A stretch of 64,000 nucleotides of DNA from Aspidiotus rigidus. Its lineage: Eukaryota; Arthropoda; Insecta; Hemiptera; Diaspididae. The first letter of the stretch is position 1, and each line of letters starts with the position of its first letter. Both the position numbers and the translations under genes were made by a program. The stretch lies in contig JAVHKY010000001.1 in NCBI GenBank assembly GCA_035079385.1, positions 8,580,501-8,644,500 on the forward strand, written 5' to 3'. Of the stretch, positions 61,200 through 64,000 are shown one piece after another. The notes beneath the pieces were generated by a model, which was not told the DNA's origin, ran no database searches, and saw nothing but the letters and a program-made list of their open reading frames with translations.

Positions 61200-61515
61200 T
61201 TTCTCCCACACTAAAGACAAGACCACCTTGGGAAAAAAAAGATCTGGTGCTGTATACTCCATCTGTTCGGACTGCCCCTGGGGAGACTCAACCAGCCACA
61301 CAAGAATGATCTGAAAAATCGTAGTGATCACACTGCTCTTTCTTCTCATACCCTTAATATGGGGCCATGTATTATTTTAATTTTCAGAATACTGAGATTG
61401 TAGATAGGAATGGTAATAATGACAAAAAAAGTAAAATTTTGGAGGTCGTCAACATTATCAGAAATAAGAGTAAGCCGCTACAGGTATTCTCGCCAAATGT
61501 ATACCTTCAAGTCTG
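61200..61515 (+). pseudogene. Decayed PLE C-terminus (GIY-YIG region)
   Basis: Three plus frames joined by frameshifts give recognisable PLE C-terminal sequence: LKDKTTLGKKRSGAVYS, then ICSDCP, then GET, then KNDLKNRSDHTALSSHTLN, then YYFNFQNTEIVDRN and ILEVVNIIRNKSK, ending at a stop at 61513. The order matches the GIY-YIG nuclease of the intact element (LKD...SGVYK...CEDC...GET...H). The sequence is much diverged, so it is a different and older PLE family. No RT motif was found upstream. Confidence 0.7.
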
Positions 61516-61814
61516 ATATCAGTAAACACTCATCTCATGATCTCTGATCTCACCTTCTGGTTTTTTCTTCCCAACTTTCATTTGTTCAGTTTACTTCTAT
61601 CCCCAATGATGATATTAAAATATCGGGTCCTGTAATCTTTTTTTTTTTTTTAGTGGAAAATGAGCCAAACTTAAGGGTATCAATTATAAAATGATCGTGT
61701 TTGTATTCAAAATTTATGAATGACCGTAAACAAATCAGTTTCAAAGATAAATATTTTTTCCGTGAGAATAAATCTATTGGAAGAATAAAAGGGAGAAAAA
61801 AAGGCTTTAATTTC

Positions 61815-61939
61815 AATTTTTAAAAACTTTTATCGACGTTTTGACACAGCCTCAGTGTCATCATCAGGAGAATTTTCTTTTTCTTCCTGATGATGACACC
61901 AAGGCTGTGTTGAAACATTGATAAAAGTTTTCAAAAATT
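61815..61939. ncRNA. Foldback carrying two opposed hammerhead-like motifs
   Basis: A 55-nt arm (61815-61869) faces its relative (61885-61939) with about seven differences. The right arm on the plus strand reads CCTGATGATGACAC, a loop, GTGTTGAAAC, ATTGATAAAAG. The left arm on the minus strand reads CCTGATGATGACAC, a loop, GTGTCAAAAC, GTCGATAAAAG. Taken together the arms show the hammerhead order: CUGAUGA, a GACAC/GTGT(C) stem, GAAA, ACGU, C. Each arm has lost core bases by transitions, so both are probably inactive. It lies about 300 nt downstream of the decayed PLE stop, as expected for a PLE terminal repeat. Confidence 0.5.
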
Positions 61940-61999
61940 GTGATAAGTATGTATAATTGAAGCCGTTTTATTAAATCAGTTTTATTTTATTTTTAATTC

Positions 62000-64000
62000 C
62001 TGATATAAAATTCGATAAGGATGAGTGCCTGCCTGAAGAAAAATTATGACCAAGAAAATATAAGTTCTAGCCTTTAATTATTTCCTACATCTGTTGTATC
62101 AGTGTTATACCGTTCATTTTATGAGAAATGATGAATGATGTTGAAAAATCACTGCTTAGAAGCGAGTAATAAAGCACTTCAATGATGAAATTATAGTTCT
62201 TTACTTCATATGAACAAGTTATTTAGATCTTTCTCAATATGGAACATAATTTTCAAACAAATTGAATGAGAAATCAAGGTTTATTTTTGTTTTTTATGTA
62301 TCAACTTCCTGCACTTCTATATTTGAATTTAGAATTGAATAAAATACTCCATATAGTCGCTCAAATCACTATATTATTGTTGTAAAAATTTCTAGACCTC
62401 TCCAGAATGATACAAAATCAAAAAATTCATGTAGAATAAGAATAATAATATCTCCAACTGTTTTCTTGTCTTAAATGTATAATGTAAATCAAATTCACCT
62501 ATAGGATTCCTTTACACATTTCCTGAAATGAGAACCACACTGATCACGACATAGCACCAGCACACCTCGGAGTTGATAAAGTACTATCTTCATGAAATAG
62601 TGGGAACAGTATGCCCCTCATGAACTTCCCTTTCAAAACATTTGTATTCGATCAGAAAATGACTCTTGGAGAAGTGACTAGAACGCAGTAACCATGTGTG
62701 CTAATTGAGTGAAAGAGGAAAGTTGGACTGTTCATAATGATACAACAAAGAATTTCAAAAGAGCTAATTTTAGGCAATTTTCAAGCATTCAAAATGATTT
62801 GTAGGAAACTTAGTAGGAGATTTCAGAAAACAGCAAACGGAATTCAGAGTCAAAAATACTTCTCGGAAGACATTTGCCACAGTTCATGTTCATTCCAAAA
62901 GTTTGAAATTTGTTCGTGAGTATATATAATCCCTAGTTTGCTGTAGTCATTCCATTTTTTGTATCACGGTATAACACAAAAAAAAAACAAGAACGGAATT
63001 TTTAAGCTATACCAGACTCAACTTCGAGTGTGCAAGCTTCCTACTCTATACAACTGTAAGGTTTTTGATGATAGAAATAAGCATATCTTGGAGACGTTTA
63101 TTGAAGAGGACATATCGACATGAGCTTACGAGCGGTGCACAATTATGGTCGGTCACGTGCTAAGATCGCCACCTACGCGCGCAATTCATTTAATAGTATA
63201 CTGGGAGTAGAACCACTATAGAAATTGACTTTGAAAACGGGAATTCGACTGTAGCAGTCCAAGGAAGAAAAATGAAAAATTCTGAATAAATTTTGAATGA
63301 AGTCGAAAATTGATGTCACGAATCAAAATCTCTTTTTTTGCCAGATGCTCCTTTCAAAACTGCGCACACAAAAATATTCAACATTGGTTCTCTGAAGGAG
63401 AAAAAAAAATGACCGCAAATTTTTTACAATTTTTCGATTGCCCGGGGCCACTGGAACCGCAGGGATGAACTAAGCAAACAACGAAAATTTGGCAAAAGTT
63501 GGAGGATGCATACTTTACATACCATCATTCTGAACTTCTAGCTATCAGTTCTCACTTTTTCCGTACAATTTTCTCATTATTGTTAGCCAGGTCTCTCAAA
63601 AAATGTAAAAATCAATATACTTACCTAAAAAAAGTTCAAAATTATAATATGAAAAATATGTATCCTCCAACGTTTGACAGATTTTCGTTGTTTATTTCCA
63701 AGATGCGTATAGGTACGTGCATACGATGAACTGGGGATCTGAAAATTGTAATTCTCCCCATCCACGGTGACGTCCAAAATAAACTGCGGGTTCCGATATT
63801 TAAATTTGATGGCGCTTAAGGAAACTAAACGAAATTTTCTTACAATGGACTTTTCATTGAATTTTGATCATTCGTTAATATTATTTTGAAAAAGTAACGA
63901 AAAATATACATTTTCAAACACTTGTTCCAGATTATGATTACAACGTACTATGATCGAAATGTTCCCTGTGTGATCATATAGGAATGGATACAGTAATGAT
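62000..64000. other. Non-coding stretch
   Basis: No gene recognised. The phrase ccaaaagtttgaaattt at about 62896 also occurs at 10716, the only shared word of note. Confidence 0.35.

Noticed and set aside
1..64000. CRISPR arrays, bacterial operons or phage
   Set aside because: The DNA is eukaryotic in character. No regularly spaced repeats with unique spacers, no ribosome-binding-site-led gene series and no phage genes were seen.

Overview
The window is AT-rich eukaryotic DNA, most likely from an arthropod and probably an insect. No bacterial gene organisation is present. CpG dinucleotides are abundant, coding density is very low, and almost all recognisable structure is transposable-element DNA. 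Nothing here fixes the species.

Host genes: only one short stretch looks like a genuine host exon. It is a 165-nt, 55-codon open block at 2841-3005 on the minus strand, with a good splice acceptor before it and a good donor after it. It would belong to a minus-strand gene with long introns. Two CpG-rich stretches (about 37.57-38.46 kb and 58.32-58.70 kb) could be promoter or 5'-exon regions. This is inferred from composition only.

Mobile DNA, left to right: diverged direct repeats at 1.26-1.57 kb; a two-copy tandem duplication of about 560 bp at 4.98-6.09 kb; an inverted-repeat element at 10.44-10.71 kb; a 453-bp MITE with an ATAC target duplication at 11.08 kb; a 66-bp palindrome at 11.82 kb; a complex zone at 19.6-22.3 kb holding a roughly 45-bp repeat in both orientations, a 400-bp almost pure A/T island and an element-like segment beginning ACTAGCGG; a 640-bp foldback at 23.0-23.7 kb; a MITE nested in the 45-bp repeat at 28.26 kb; a MITE at 30.15 kb; a fossil LINE 3' half (RNase H plus CCHC) at 33.04-34.25 kb; a foldback at 35.8 kb; a small MITE at 40.45 kb; a LINE reverse-transcriptase fragment at 40.95-41.76 kb; the Penelope-like composite at 42.24-46.28 kb; a Tigger/pogo-type MITE at 46.67 kb; inverted-repeat elements at 57.3 and 58.85 kb; a hAT-type MITE at 59.49 kb; and a decayed second Penelope-like element with a hammerhead-like foldback at 61.2-61.94 kb.

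The centrepiece is the Penelope-like retroelement (PLE). A minus-strand copy of 2435 bp holds an intact reverse transcriptase plus GIY-YIG endonuclease frame. It abuts, with no spacer, a 5'-truncated 1556-bp plus-strand copy. The arms appear identical wherever compared and both protein frames agree throughout. The composite is bounded by a 12-bp direct repeat and carries a 42-nt extension on one side only, which matches known Penelope insertion anatomy. The opposing copy supplies, from its antisense strand, the ATG and first 25 codons of the long frame. Both arms carry a hammerhead-ribozyme-like motif downstream of the stop codon, and a motif of the same layout recurs next to the decayed PLE near 61.9 kb.

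The remaining long stretches (about 7.8-10.4, 12.6-17.3, 24.1-27.4, 46.9-57.3 and 62-64 kb) show no recognisable gene and are best read as intronic or intergenic DNA.
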